A stretch of DNA of 36,511 nt from Burkholderia sp. IMCC1007 (GTDB lineage: Bacteria > Pseudomonadota > Gammaproteobacteria > Burkholderiales > Burkholderiaceae). The stretch's first letter is position 1, and the number at the start of each line of letters is the position of its first letter. The position numbers and the translations under genes were made by a program. Shown here piece by piece: positions 14,341 through 23,150 of the stretch. The notes under the pieces were generated by a model. The model was not told the origin of the DNA. It saw nothing but the letters and a program-made list of their open reading frames with translations, and did not search any database. The stretch is taken from NCBI RefSeq assembly GCF_027257875.1, contig NZ_JAPVQY010000070.1, positions 1 to 36,511 of the forward strand. The letters are read 5' to 3'.

Positions 14341-15948
14341 TTATTCGACGTGCGGCGGTTGCTCGAACGTATGGAAGGGAGCCGGGCTCGGCACCGTCCA
14401 CTCGAGGCCCGTCGCGCCATCCCACGGCTTGTCCGACGCCTTTTCCAGATCGCCGCCGCCACGGTAGGCCGGCAGCGCGACCGCGAACAGGAAGTAAACC
14501 TGTGCGAGGCCGAAGCCGAATGCGCCGATCGTCGCAACCTGGTTGAAGTCGGTGAACTGCGCCGGGTAGTCGGCATAGCGGCGCGGCATGCCCGCGAGAC
14601 CGACGAAGTGCATCGGGAAGAACGTCAGGTTGAAGAAGATCATCGACGCCCAGAAGTGGATCTTGCCGCGCGTCTCGTTGTACATCCAGCCCGTCCACTT
14701 CGGCGCCCAGTAGTACCAGCCCGCGAACAGCGCGAACAGGGACCCGGCCACCAGCACGTAGTGGAAGTGCGCGACCACGAAGTAAGTGCCGTGGTACTGG
14801 ATGTCGAGCGGCGCCATTGCCAGCATCAGGCCCGTCAGACCGCCGAACGTGAACACGAACAGGAAGCCGATCGCGAACAGCATCGGGGTTTCGAACGTCA
14901 TCGAGCCGCGCCACATCGTCGCGAGCCAGTTGAACACCTTCACGCCCGTCGGCACCGCGATCAGCATCGTCGCGTACATGAAGAACAGCTGACCGGTGAC
15001 CGGCATGCCCGTGGCGAACATGTGGTGTGCCCAGACCATGAACGACAGGATTGCGATCGAAGCCGTCGCGTACACCATCGAGCTATAGCCGAACAGCGTC
15101 TTGCGCGCGAACGCCGGGATCACCTGCGACACGATCCCGAACGCCGGCAGAATCATGATGTACACCTCGGGGTGGCCGAAGAACCAGAAGATGTGCTGGT
15201 ACATCACCGGGTCGCCGCCGCCTGCCGCGTTGAAGAACGACGTGCCGAAGTGGCGGTCGAACAGCACCATCGTGATCGCGCCTGCCAGAACCGGCATCAC
15301 GGCGATCAGCAGGTATGCGGTGATCAGCCACGTCCATGCGAACATCGGCATCTTCATCAGCGTCATGCCCGGTGCGCGCATGTTCAGGATCGTCACGACG
15401 ATGTTGATCCCGCCCATGATCGACGATGCACCCATCAAGTGGACCGCGAAGATCGCGAAGTCCATGCCCGGGCCCATCTGCGTCGACAGCGGCGCGTACA
15501 GCGTCCAGCCGGCAGCCGTCGCGCCGCCCGGCGCGAAGAACGAACCGACCAGCAGCACGGCTGCAACCGGCAGCAGCCAGAAGCTGAAGTTGTTCATCCG
15601 CGCGAACGCCATGTCGGATGCGCCGATCTGCAGCGGAATCATCCAGTTCGCGAAGCCGACGAACGCCGGCATGATCGCGCCGAACACCATGATCAGACCG
15701 TGCATCGTCGTGAGTTCGTTGAAGAACTCCGGACGCATGATCTGCAGGCCCGGCTCGAACAGCTCGGCACGGATGCCGAGCGCCATCACGCCGCCCGACA
15801 GGAACATGATGAACGAGAACAGCAGGTACAGCGTACCGATGTCCTTGTGGTTGGTGGCGAACAGCCAGCGCCGCCAGCCGTGCGGTGTTTCGTGCGCGTG
15901 GTCGTCGTGCGCGTGGTCCGCGGCTACGTCGTGCCCGATGCTAGACAT
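14341..15948 (-). CDS. ctaD: Cytochrome c oxidase subunit I
   Basis: A 535-residue catalytic subunit of the aa3-type oxidase with twelve predicted helices. It holds heme a, heme a3 and CuB and reduces oxygen to water while pumping protons. Visible signatures are TMHGLIMVFGAIMP (heme a ligand), WFFGHPEVYIMILPAFG (the CuB histidine and the cross-linked tyrosine), AHHMFATGMPV (two CuB histidines) and YFVVAHFHYVLVAGS (ligands of hemes a3 and a). The N-terminus is His/Asp-rich (HDVAADHAHDDHAHETPHG), a common feature in Burkholderia that could bind metal. The gene lies 43 bp after ctaC. Confidence 0.97.
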   Translation of the reverse strand: MSSIGHDVAADHAHDDHAHETPHGWRRWLFATNHKDIGTLYLLFSFIMFLSGGVMALGIRAELFEPGLQIMRPEFFNELTTMHGLIMVFGAIMPAFVGFANWMIPLQIGASDMAFARMNNFSFWLLPVAAVLLVGSFFAPGGATAAGWTLYAPLSTQMGPGMDFAIFAVHLMGASSIMGGINIVVTILNMRAPGMTLMKMPMFAWTWLITAYLLIAVMPVLAGAITMVLFDRHFGTSFFNAAGGGDPVMYQHIFWFFGHPEVYIMILPAFGIVSQVIPAFARKTLFGYSSMVYATASIAILSFMVWAHHMFATGMPVTGQLFFMYATMLIAVPTGVKVFNWLATMWRGSMTFETPMLFAIGFLFVFTFGGLTGLMLAMAPLDIQYHGTYFVVAHFHYVLVAGSLFALFAGWYYWAPKWTGWMYNETRGKIHFWASMIFFNLTFFPMHFVGLAGMPRRYADYPAQFTDFNQVATIGAFGFGLAQVYFLFAVALPAYRGGGDLEKASDKPWDGATGLEWTVPSPAPFHTFEQPPHVE

Positions 15949-15991
15949 GAGAATCTCCTAATGCGAATACGTCGACTAACTCAGCGACACG

Positions 15992-17563
15992 TCAAGCCGC
16001 CGGGCCGATCTCGACACGCCGGGCTTCCTTCGCGTCCGCCCCGCCCGTGATCGTTTCCGGCTTTTTGAGAATAATGTGGTCTTCCGCCACGCCTGCTGCC
16101 TTCAGCGCGTCGCGCACGGCTTGTGCACGATGCTTGGCGAGTTCGGCATTCGCGTCGGCCGAGCCCGTCTTGTCGGTGAAACCCGACAGCGCGAGCTTCG
16201 CGTCCGGATGTGCCTTCGCGTAATCGGCCGCTGCGGCGATCGCTGCTTTCGCATCGGCCGGCAGCACGCTCTTGCCCGTTTCGAAGTAGATCGTCGACAG
16301 TGCCGCCGTGGCCGATGCCGACGCTGCCGCCGGCTGCTCGGCTGCGCCCGACGCGGCCTGGGCCGGCGCCGCTTCTGCCGGCGCTGCTGCGCCTGCCGTG
16401 TCTTCCGGCATCTTGCCGTTGCGCGCGTCAGTCACTTGCTTCGGCTGCAGCAGATCGTTCTTGTGGTTGCCCCACGAATTGCGCTCGTACGTGATGACCG
16501 ATGCGATGTCGAGGTCCGACAGCGACGCCCACGACGGCATTGCACCCTTGCCGTGCAGCACGCGCTCGAGGTGGCCGGCGATCGGGCCGTTCACGATCGC
16601 GCTGCCGTCCATTGCCGGGAATGCGCCGAGACCCTTGCCGTTCACCTGGTGGCAGGCCGCGCAGTTCGCCTTGTAGACGTCCTCGCCGTGCGACACGAGT
16701 TCGGCCATCGTGTAAACCTTGTTCGGATCGACCGCCGCGCCGGCCAGCTTGGCCTTCTGCGTCGTGACCCACTTCGCGTAGTCGTCTTCCGACAGGACTT
16801 CGACCACGACCGGCATGAACGCGTGCTCCTTGCCGCACAGTTCGGTACAGAAGCCGCGGAACGTGCCGACCTTGTCTGCCTTGAACCACGTGTCGCGCAC
16901 GAAGCCGGGGATCGCATCCTGCTTCACGCCGAACGCGGGCACATACCACGAGTGGACGACGTCGTTCGCGGTCGTGATGATGCGGATCTTCTTGTTGACC
17001 GGCACGACGAGCGGGTGGTCGACTTCCTGCAGATAGGTGTCGCTGATCGGCTTCTGGCCCATCACTTCGTCACGCGGGGTGGTGAGCGTCGACAGGAAGC
17101 TGATGCCCTCGCCCGGGCCCTTCACGTAGTCGTAGCCCCACTTCCACTGGTAGCCGGTGACCTTGATCGTGAGGTCGGCGTTGGTCGTGTCCTTCATCGC
17201 GACGACGGCCTTCGTCGCCGGCAGCGCCATCAATACGACGATGATGAACGGCACGATCGTCCAGATGATTTCGACGGTCGTGCTTTCATGGAAATTGGCG
17301 GCCTTGAAGCCCTTGGACTTGCGGTGCGCGAAGATCGAATAGAACATCACGCCGAACACGCCGACGAAGATCACCGTACACAGGATCAGCATCATCGTGT
17401 GGAGGTCGTAGAGCTCCTCGGCGATCTTCGTGACCGGCGGCTGAAAGTTGATCTCGTTGACGCGGGGGCCGCCCGGGCTATCACCGACCGCCAGAGCAGC
17501 GCCGGCAAAGAGCAATCCACTGCATGCCAGCACGCCCGTGAGGGCTCGCTTGATTGTTTTCAT
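15992..17563 (-). CDS. ctaC: Cytochrome c oxidase subunit II fused to cytochrome c and OmpA-like domains
   Basis: A 523-residue protein, much longer than a plain subunit II (about 250-300). Order of parts: signal peptide (1-25), two membrane helices (about 56-76 and 98-117), the cupredoxin domain with the CuA ligands His204, Cys239, Cys243, His247 and Met250, a cytochrome c domain with CAACH at 301-305 and a likely axial Met342, an Ala/Pro-rich linker (about 388-420), and a C-terminal OmpA-like domain (421-523, starting STIYFETGKSVLPADA and including GFTDKTG). The start ATG at 17563 is preferred to one at 17587. The gene heads the oxidase operon. The OmpA-like part may bind peptidoglycan and tether the oxidase to the wall; that is inference. 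Confidence 0.95.
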   Translation of the reverse strand: MKTIKRALTGVLACSGLLFAGAALAVGDSPGGPRVNEINFQPPVTKIAEELYDLHTMMLILCTVIFVGVFGVMFYSIFAHRKSKGFKAANFHESTTVEIIWTIVPFIIVVLMALPATKAVVAMKDTTNADLTIKVTGYQWKWGYDYVKGPGEGISFLSTLTTPRDEVMGQKPISDTYLQEVDHPLVVPVNKKIRIITTANDVVHSWYVPAFGVKQDAIPGFVRDTWFKADKVGTFRGFCTELCGKEHAFMPVVVEVLSEDDYAKWVTTQKAKLAGAAVDPNKVYTMAELVSHGEDVYKANCAACHQVNGKGLGAFPAMDGSAIVNGPIAGHLERVLHGKGAMPSWASLSDLDIASVITYERNSWGNHKNDLLQPKQVTDARNGKMPEDTAGAAAPAEAAPAQAASGAAEQPAAASASATAALSTIYFETGKSVLPADAKAAIAAAADYAKAHPDAKLALSGFTDKTGSADANAELAKHRAQAVRDALKAAGVAEDHIILKKPETITGGADAKEARRVEIGPAA

Positions 17564-17644
17564 AGCATCCTTACCCAAAATTTCCATTCAAACCCTCCCC
17601 CGTCGCCAGACGCCGGCCGCTCTGCGGCCGGTGCCCGCGCCTCG

Positions 17645-18130
17645 TCAGCCGCAGCGCCTGAGCGACACGCGCAGTTCGTCGGCGAACTGCGCACGCTTGT
17701 ACTGCGCGAGATGCTGCCCGATTACGACGGTCTGCCCGCGCGATACCAGTCGAATCGGATCGCGTGGCGTCGCACCCGGCTCGACCCGCACCCAGCGCGG
17801 GTTGAATTCGATCTGCGTGAGCCGTTCCGCATCCATCCGCTCGATCACGAGCCGGTGCGGAAACAGCTTGATGCGCTCGTAATCGACTGCGTGGCGAGCA
17901 TAGATCGCGAATGCGACACCCACCACAAGCAACTCGATTCCGGTGAAGGGCATGACGAGCCAGGCCCCACGCCACATCAGCAATGCCGCGATCACCAGCG
18001 AGAAGCCCGCGAGCGACGCGTAAAACAGCACGAACTGGCGCGGCGACACCGAACAATTGCGTTTCATGAGCCAGTCTGCGATGACCGGTTCGTCGTTCGT
18101 CGTCTCCGCCAAAACCCTCGCTGCTTTCAT
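17645..18130 (-). CDS. DUF2244 family membrane protein
   Basis: A 161-residue protein with two close membrane helices (about residues 40-80) followed by a beta-rich cytoplasmic domain. The text WLMKRNCSVSPRQFVLFY, then ELLVVGVAFAIYARHAVDYERI, is the DUF2244 signature. Homologues lie beside cytochrome oxidase operons in many proteobacteria, but function is unknown. I start at the ATG at 18130, which has GAGG upstream and gives the usual length; the open frame continues upstream to 18283 but the added residues include unlikely text. It lies 81 bp upstream of ctaC on the same strand and may share its transcript. Confidence 0.82.
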   Translation of the reverse strand: MKAARVLAETTNDEPVIADWLMKRNCSVSPRQFVLFYASLAGFSLVIAALLMWRGAWLVMPFTGIELLVVGVAFAIYARHAVDYERIKLFPHRLVIERMDAERLTQIEFNPRWVRVEPGATPRDPIRLVSRGQTVVIGQHLAQYKRAQFADELRVSLRRCG

Positions 18131-18364
18131 CGCCGCCTCACGCGAATGGCATGCGATGCATGCCTGCATCGGACTCGCCGCCCCGTATTGCGGGGACCCC
18201 AGGACGACAAGCTGACGCATTATAGGCGGGTTCAATGGCATCCACAAGCAAGCGGCTATCGGCCCGCGAGCCAAGCGCCACAAGCTTCCCGGCCATTTTT
18301 GCCGCTATTTCGACCCCGCTTCGCGCCGCTAATTTCAGACATAACAAAACACCTCTTTACCGCT

Positions 18365-19330
18365 TTACCGATTCTTCGGACGCCCCTTGCCGATATCTTC
18401 GATACGCACGATCCCGTGCCCCTCGGCGGTCGTACGCGGCACGGCCTTCCACGCATGGCCGTAGACCACCTCGAACGTCAGCGCAATCGTGCCGTCCGCG
18501 CGCCGGCGCGCCTCCAGCGCGTCGCCGAGCGCCGCGCGAAAGCGCCGCGTCGCATGCTGCGGCGCCGTCCGCTCGAACGGATAGGCGCCCCAGCGGCGCA
18601 CGTCGGCCAGCAGGGAATCGGGGGTCTTGTACGTAACGGTCAGCACTTCCTGGTCCATCACCGGAATCTCGAAGCCGCTCTCGACGAGCATGTCGCCGAG
18701 GTCGTGCATGTCGACGAAATCGATCACGCGCGGTGCGGGCGGCGCAATGCCGAGCGCCGCCTCGGCGTCCGCGCAGGCCGCGCGCAACTCGCGCAGCGTG
18801 TCGGGGCCGAACGTGCTGAACATCAGCAGGCCGTTCACGCGCAGCACGCGCTGCCATTCCGGGAACACCGTATCGGGACGCGAATGCCAGTGAAGCGCGA
18901 GATTCGACCAGATCAGGTCGAACGCGCCGGCCGCGAACGGCAGCATCGAGAAGTCGGCCTGCGCGACACGCGGGCCGCGCTGGCCCAGCGCCCGGCCGAG
19001 CGAGGCCGGCAGCCAGCGGCGCCAGCTCGTCTGCTCGACCTCGCGCTGGCCGGCCTGCACGAGCATCGCGCCGGACAGGTCGACGCCGAACACCGGGGCC
19101 TCGGGAAAACGCGCGCGCAGTGCCGGCAGGTCGTCGCCCGGCCCGCAGCCCGCATCGAGCACGGCGGCCGGGCTCACCTTGATGTACTCGAGGCGTTCGT
19201 TCATGCGCTGCGCGATCTCGCGCGGCAGGAACGCGACCGCGTCGAACGAGGCGGCACGGCGATCGAAGATCCGCCGCAAACGCCGGGCGTCATTGGCCGG
19301 ACGGCCGGTTGAAGTCGAAGCTGGGGACAT
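18365..19330 (-). CDS. BioC-like SAM-dependent methyltransferase
   Basis: A 321-residue class I methyltransferase. Motif I is VLDAGCGPGDDLPAL (about residues 57-71), with an acidic residue in FGVDLSG at the end of the second strand. The later sequence FPEWQRVLRVNGLLMFSTFG and the C-terminal EVVYGHAWKA are typical of BioC, which methylates malonyl-ACP to open the biotin pathway. A related possibility is another small-molecule or protein methyltransferase of the same family, since no other bio gene is nearby. I use ATG at 19330; GTG at 19339 is also possible. It is divergent to comF, with 82 bp between them. Confidence 0.78.
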   Translation of the reverse strand: MSPASTSTGRPANDARRLRRIFDRRAASFDAVAFLPREIAQRMNERLEYIKVSPAAVLDAGCGPGDDLPALRARFPEAPVFGVDLSGAMLVQAGQREVEQTSWRRWLPASLGRALGQRGPRVAQADFSMLPFAAGAFDLIWSNLALHWHSRPDTVFPEWQRVLRVNGLLMFSTFGPDTLRELRAACADAEAALGIAPPAPRVIDFVDMHDLGDMLVESGFEIPVMDQEVLTVTYKTPDSLLADVRRWGAYPFERTAPQHATRRFRAALGDALEARRRADGTIALTFEVVYGHAWKAVPRTTAEGHGIVRIEDIGKGRPKNR

Positions 19331-19412
19331 GTCGGGCACACTGGCGAAGAGCCCGAAGTATACTCGCTCGCCTCGCAGCCTTCATCGAGGCGGGCCATCT
19401 GGAGTGTTTCCG

Positions 19413-20204
19413 ATGGATCGCAGTTCCGCTCCGCAGGCAGCGCGCGTCGTTTTGTCGCAGGTCGGTGTGTTGCTTGCACGCATCGTCGCGTACGCGCTGC
19501 CGAATCGATGCGCGCTGTGCGGCAATTTGTCACACAGCGTGATTTGCATCGCCTGCGACGCCGCGTACTGGAATGAAGCGCGCTTGCGATGCGACGTCTG
19601 CGCCGTGCCGCTCAGCGCCACGCGGTCGCGGCCGTGTTTGCGTTCACGCGCGGCGGACTACCGGTGCGATGCGTGCCGCACCGCGCCGCCGCCGTTCGAC
19701 GCGACGCTCGCGCTCGCCGATTACCGCGCGCCGCTCGACGGGCTCGCGCGCGGCCTGAAGTTTCACGCGCGGCTCGCGCTCGGTGCGGAATTCGCGGCGC
19801 GGCTCGCGCAGCGGATCGACGATACCGACGCGATGCAGCGCACCGGCGGTTTCGACGTCATCGCGCCGGTGCCGCTGTCGCACGGGCGGCTCGTCGCGCG
19901 CGGCTACAACCAGGCGTGGGCGATCGCGCGCCCGCTTGCGCGCCGGCTCGGCGTGCGCGCCGACGCGGCGCTGCTCGCGCGCGTGGCCGAAACCGCGCCG
20001 CAGTCGCGGCTCGACCGGCGCGCGCGGCGGGACAACATGGTCGCGGCGTTTGCGGTGGCGGGCGACGTCACGCGTCGCCACGTGGCGCTCGTCGACGACG
20101 TGATGACGTCCGGCGCGACGCTCGCGGCCGCCGCGCACGCGTTGAAGGCAGCGGGCGCCGCACGCGTGACGAATCTGGTTGCGCTGCGCACCGCCAGAGA
20201 TTAA
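19413..20204 (+). CDS. ComF/GntX-family phosphoribosyltransferase-like protein
   Basis: A 263-residue ComF-family protein. The N-terminal part carries a zinc-ribbon-like cysteine set (CALCG, CIAC, CDVC, CDAC, about residues 30-90) and the C-terminal part a type I phosphoribosyltransferase fold with PVPLSHGRLVARGYNQAW and the PRPP loop VALVDDVMTSGATL. ComF supports DNA uptake in transformable bacteria, while the enterobacterial member GntX has been linked to use of external DNA; no enzymatic reaction is firmly known. ATG at 19413 follows GGAG at 9 bp. The gene is followed by 107 bp with a strong hairpin before trmL. Confidence 0.88.
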   Translation: MDRSSAPQAARVVLSQVGVLLARIVAYALPNRCALCGNLSHSVICIACDAAYWNEARLRCDVCAVPLSATRSRPCLRSRAADYRCDACRTAPPPFDATLALADYRAPLDGLARGLKFHARLALGAEFAARLAQRIDDTDAMQRTGGFDVIAPVPLSHGRLVARGYNQAWAIARPLARRLGVRADAALLARVAETAPQSRLDRRARRDNMVAAFAVAGDVTRRHVALVDDVMTSGATLAAAAHALKAAGAARVTNLVALRTARD

Positions 20205-20253
20205 TTAGATAGAGAGGTCGGCCGCCCGAATGCGGCGCCGGCCGTCACGAACC

Positions 20254-20296
20254 GGCCGGCCGGGAAGGAGCGCACGTCGCTCCGTCCCGGCCGGCC
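20254..20296 (+). other. Strong 19-bp hairpin immediately before trmL
   Basis: The arms 20254-20272 and 20278-20296 are complementary over 19 positions with one mismatch and a 5-base loop CACGT. The right arm ends 15 bp before the trmL ATG. There is no T-run, so it is not a plain terminator, and no Shine-Dalgarno sequence stands between it and the ATG. It may act on comF message ends, on trmL translation, or on both. Confidence 0.6.
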
Positions 20297-20311
20297 CAGC
20301 CAGACCCAACC

Positions 20312-20782
20312 ATGTTCAACGTCGTCCTCGTCGCTCCCGAAATTCCGCCGAACACCGGCAACGTGATCCGCCTGTGCGCCAACACCGGCGCGCGCCTGCA
20401 TCTGATCGAGCCGCTCGGCTTTCCGCTCGACGACGCGAAGCTGCGCCGCGCGGGGCTCGACTATCACGAATATGCGGAAATGCGCGTGCACCGCGACTGG
20501 GACGCGTTCGTCGCGGCCGAAGCGCCCGATCGCGCGCGGATGTTCGCGTTCACGACCCGCGGCTCGGGCCGCTTCCACGATCACGCGTTCGTGCCGGGCG
20601 ACTGGTTCGTGTTCGGTTCGGAGACGCGCGGGCTGCCCGCCGACGTGCTCGAGCGCTTTGCGAACGAACAGCGCGTGCGCCTGCCGATGCGGCCCGGCAA
20701 CCGCAGCCTGAACCTGTCGAACACGGTCGCGGTGGTCGTGTTCGAAGCGTGGCGCCAGGCCGGCTTCGAAGGCGGCGCCTGA
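20312..20782 (+). CDS. trmL: tRNA (cytidine/uridine-34-2'-O)-methyltransferase
   Basis: A 156-residue minimal SPOUT methyltransferase. MFNVVLVAPEIPPNTGNVIRL is the classical TrmL start, and the SAM-binding trefoil knot is visible as FVFGSETRGLPADVLE (about residues 104-119) and NRSLNLSNTVAVVVFEAWRQ (about 130-149). It modifies the wobble nucleotide of leucine tRNAs. Length is standard. There is no visible ribosome binding site before the ATG, which follows a strong hairpin. It converges with the macrodomain gene, 35 bp apart. Confidence 0.93.
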   Translation: MFNVVLVAPEIPPNTGNVIRLCANTGARLHLIEPLGFPLDDAKLRRAGLDYHEYAEMRVHRDWDAFVAAEAPDRARMFAFTTRGSGRFHDHAFVPGDWFVFGSETRGLPADVLERFANEQRVRLPMRPGNRSLNLSNTVAVVVFEAWRQAGFEGGA

Positions 20783-20817
20783 CGCGGCAGCCGCGCACAC
20801 GCCGCCGGCCTGCCTCG

Positions 20818-21342
20818 CTAGATGCGCGCGAGCCGCGCGCGATACAGGTCGTAGATGTCGGAAGAAAAGCACGCGAACACCACGCGTGCGAGACTCGGCG
20901 CGAGCGGCAGCGTTTCCACGACCGTGCCGACCGCGATGTCGACGGCCTCGTCGGCCGGATAGCGGTATATCCCGCAGCTGATCGCGGGAAACGCGATCGA
21001 CGTCGCGGCGACGTCCTCGGCCAGTTCGAGCGCGCGCCGGTAGCACGACGCGAGCAGCTCGGGTTCGCCGCGCGCGCCGCCGTGCCATACCGGGCCGACC
21101 GCATGAATCACGTAGCGCGCCGGCAGCCCGTGACCGCGCGTGAGCTTCGCGTCGCCGGTGTCGCAGCCGCCGAGCGTGCGGCACTCGGCCAGCAGGCCGG
21201 GGCCGGCCGCGCGATGGATCGCGCCGTCGACACCGCCGCCGCCGAGCAGCGAACCGTTCGCGGCATTGACGATCGCGTCGACGTCGAGCGTCGTGATGTC
21301 GACGAGTTGCGCGTCGAGCGTGGTGGAACCGATCTGCAGCAT
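20818..21342 (-). CDS. Macrodomain protein, probable O-acetyl-ADP-ribose deacetylase
   Basis: A 174-residue stand-alone macrodomain of the MacroD/YmdB type. VDAIVNAANGSLLGGGGVDGAIH gives the conserved asparagines and the GGGVDGAIHRAAG loop that binds ADP-ribose, and FPAISCGIYRYP is the second ligand loop. Members hydrolyse O-acetyl-ADP-ribose or remove mono-ADP-ribose from proteins. The start ATG at 21342 follows GGGAGGG. In enterobacteria cysE lies between gpsA and trmL; here a macrodomain gene occupies that place. The 185-bp gap to gpsA shows no clear terminator. Confidence 0.92.
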   Translation of the reverse strand: MLQIGSTTLDAQLVDITTLDVDAIVNAANGSLLGGGGVDGAIHRAAGPGLLAECRTLGGCDTGDAKLTRGHGLPARYVIHAVGPVWHGGARGEPELLASCYRRALELAEDVAATSIAFPAISCGIYRYPADEAVDIAVGTVVETLPLAPSLARVVFACFSSDIYDLYRARLARI

Positions 21343-21527
21343 GACACCCTCCCGAAACGCCGGAGACTGTTCAAGCGTAGTGCGCTTTGGCGCCGCGCGC
21401 ATTGCGCGAGTGCACGCGGCCGCAAAAAGCGGCGCGATGCTCGTCAACCCAAGCTGGACGCCGCCCCCGTCCGGAACCCCGGCCCTGACGGCTGCGGCAC
21501 CGATCCGCGGACCGGGATCCGTCGCGT

Positions 21528-22526
21528 CTATTCGGCGCGCGCGTCGCGCCGCAGCAGGCCGCTGACCGCGTCGCGCGGCGCCACGCCGTCGAACAGCACG
21601 CCGCACACGGCCTCGGTGATCGGCATTTCGATCGATTGCGCACGTGCGAGCGCGAGCACGGCCTGCGCGCAGCGCACGCCTTCGGCCACATGGCCGAGCG
21701 CGCCGAGGATGTCGTTCAGCGAGCGGCCGGCCGCGAGTTGCAGGCCGACCGTGCGATTGCGCGACAGGTCGCCCGTCGCGGTGAGGATCAGGTCGCCGAG
21801 GCCCGTGAGCCCGGTGAAGGTTTCCGCACGACCGCCGAGCGCGACGCCGAGGCGCGACATTTCGGCGAGGCCGCGCGTCACCAGCGCGGCGCGTGCATTC
21901 AGCCCGAGCCCGAGCCCGTCGGCGATGCCGGTCGCGATCGCGAGCACGTTCTTGACCGCGCCGCCGACCTCGACACCGACCACGTCGTCGCCCGTATAGA
22001 TCCGCATCGCGCCGTGATGGAACGCGGCGAGCGTGCGCTCGCGGCATTCGGCCGACGCGCTCGCGACCGTCAGCGCGACCGGCAGCGCGAGGCCGACTTC
22101 ACGGGCGAAGCTCGGCCCCGACAGCACGCCGTTGCTGTGCTGCCCGGGCAGCTCGGCCGCGATCACCTGATGCGGCAGCAGATGCGTATCGGCCTCGAAG
22201 CCCTTGCAGACCCACACGACGTGCGCGGGCACGCAGCCCGCGTCGCGCATCGCGCCGAACAGCGTGCGCAGCCCGGCCACGGGCGCGGCGATCACGCACA
22301 GCGCGTCGCCTGCGGCGCCGTGTGCGAGCGCGACGCCGAGATCGGCGTCGTAGCGCAGCGCATCGGGCAGCGCGATGCCGTCGAGATAGCGGGAGTTTTC
22401 GTGCCGGGCCTGCAGCCCGGCGATCAGCGCGGCGTCGCGCGCCCAGAGAAGCGTATCGTGCCGCGCGGCCAGATGGCCCGCGAGCGCGGTGCCCCAGGCA
22501 CCGGCGCCGAGAACGGCTACTTTCAT
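21528..22526 (-). CDS. gpsA: Glycerol-3-phosphate dehydrogenase [NAD(P)+]
   Basis: A 332-residue cytoplasmic enzyme that reduces dihydroxyacetone phosphate to sn-glycerol 3-phosphate for phospholipid synthesis. The N-terminal Rossmann motif is KVAVLGAGAWGTALAGHL (residues 2-19). VWVCKGFE and LSGPSFAREVGL are the next conserved blocks, and GGAVKNVLAIATGIADGLGLG carries the catalytic lysine. GLTGLGDLILTATGDLSRNR completes the signature. The gene follows secB by 26 bp on the same strand, an order shared with E. coli. Standard length, no oddities. Confidence 0.96.
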   Translation of the reverse strand: MKVAVLGAGAWGTALAGHLAARHDTLLWARDAALIAGLQARHENSRYLDGIALPDALRYDADLGVALAHGAAGDALCVIAAPVAGLRTLFGAMRDAGCVPAHVVWVCKGFEADTHLLPHQVIAAELPGQHSNGVLSGPSFAREVGLALPVALTVASASAECRERTLAAFHHGAMRIYTGDDVVGVEVGGAVKNVLAIATGIADGLGLGLNARAALVTRGLAEMSRLGVALGGRAETFTGLTGLGDLILTATGDLSRNRTVGLQLAAGRSLNDILGALGHVAEGVRCAQAVLALARAQSIEMPITEAVCGVLFDGVAPRDAVSGLLRRDARAE

Positions 22527-22552
22527 ACCCAGCACCGGTCCGGAGTGAAACG

Positions 22553-23044
22553 TCAGTTCAGCGTCGTGCCATTCGGCGCGCCGTTCGGCGCGCCGGCTGC
22601 ACCGGCCTGCTGCTGAAGCTGCGCGAGACGCTGCTCGTACAGCGCCTGGAAGTTGATTTCCGCGAGGTGGATCGGCGGGAAGCCGGCACGCGTGATCGCG
22701 TCGGCGATGTTCGAGCGCAGGTACGGGAACAGGATCGTCGGGCACGCGATGCCGACGAGCGGGTCGAGCTGTTCGTCGGGAATGTTGCGAATGTCGAAAA
22801 TGCCGGCCTGCTTCGCTTCGATCAGGAACGCGACCTTGTCCTTCACCTTCGCGGTGACGGTACCCGACACGACGACTTCGAACACGCTTTCGGCAAGGCG
22901 CTCGGCCTTGACGTCGACTTCGACTTCAACCGACGGCATGTCCTGCTCGAGGAAGATCGCCGGCGAATTCGGCTGCTCGAGCGACATATCCTTCAGGTAG
23001 ACGCGCTGGATGTTGAAGAACGGTTGGTTTTCGACGTCGGACAT
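22553..23044 (-). CDS. secB: Protein-export chaperone SecB
   Basis: A 163-residue chaperone that keeps precursors unfolded and hands them to SecA. FFNIQRVYLKDMSLEQPNSP and FPYLRSNIADAITRAGFPPIHLAEINF are the hallmark stretches of the SecB fold; the tetramer-forming core spans about residues 8-145. The C-terminal tail ends with Gln-rich helix and a small repeat GAPNGAPNG. It lies between grxC and gpsA on the same strand, 106 bp after grxC, as in enterobacteria. The start ATG at 23044 follows GGGAAACACC, a modest ribosome binding site. Confidence 0.96.
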   Translation of the reverse strand: MSDVENQPFFNIQRVYLKDMSLEQPNSPAIFLEQDMPSVEVEVDVKAERLAESVFEVVVSGTVTAKVKDKVAFLIEAKQAGIFDIRNIPDEQLDPLVGIACPTILFPYLRSNIADAITRAGFPPIHLAEINFQALYEQRLAQLQQQAGAAGAPNGAPNGTTLN

Positions 23045-23150
23045 GGTGTTTCCCTAAAAGTGGTGACGGGGCGGCCCGGCTTCACGCCGGCCGCCTCGGT
23101 TGAATGCTGCGCGCTCAGCCGCAGCGCGGCCGGCGGCCATTCTGCCCTAA

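Noticed and set aside
16076..19312. A 1078-residue plus-strand open frame opposite ctaC, DUF2244 and the methyltransferase
   Set aside because: It spans three real minus-strand genes and the gaps between them; the sequence is Arg/His-rich and non-protein-like, a by-product of GC-rich codon use.
23100..23150. GC-rich inverted repeats between secB and grxC as a terminator
   Set aside because: Pairing is imperfect, no T-run is present and the genes are on one strand in a conserved order.
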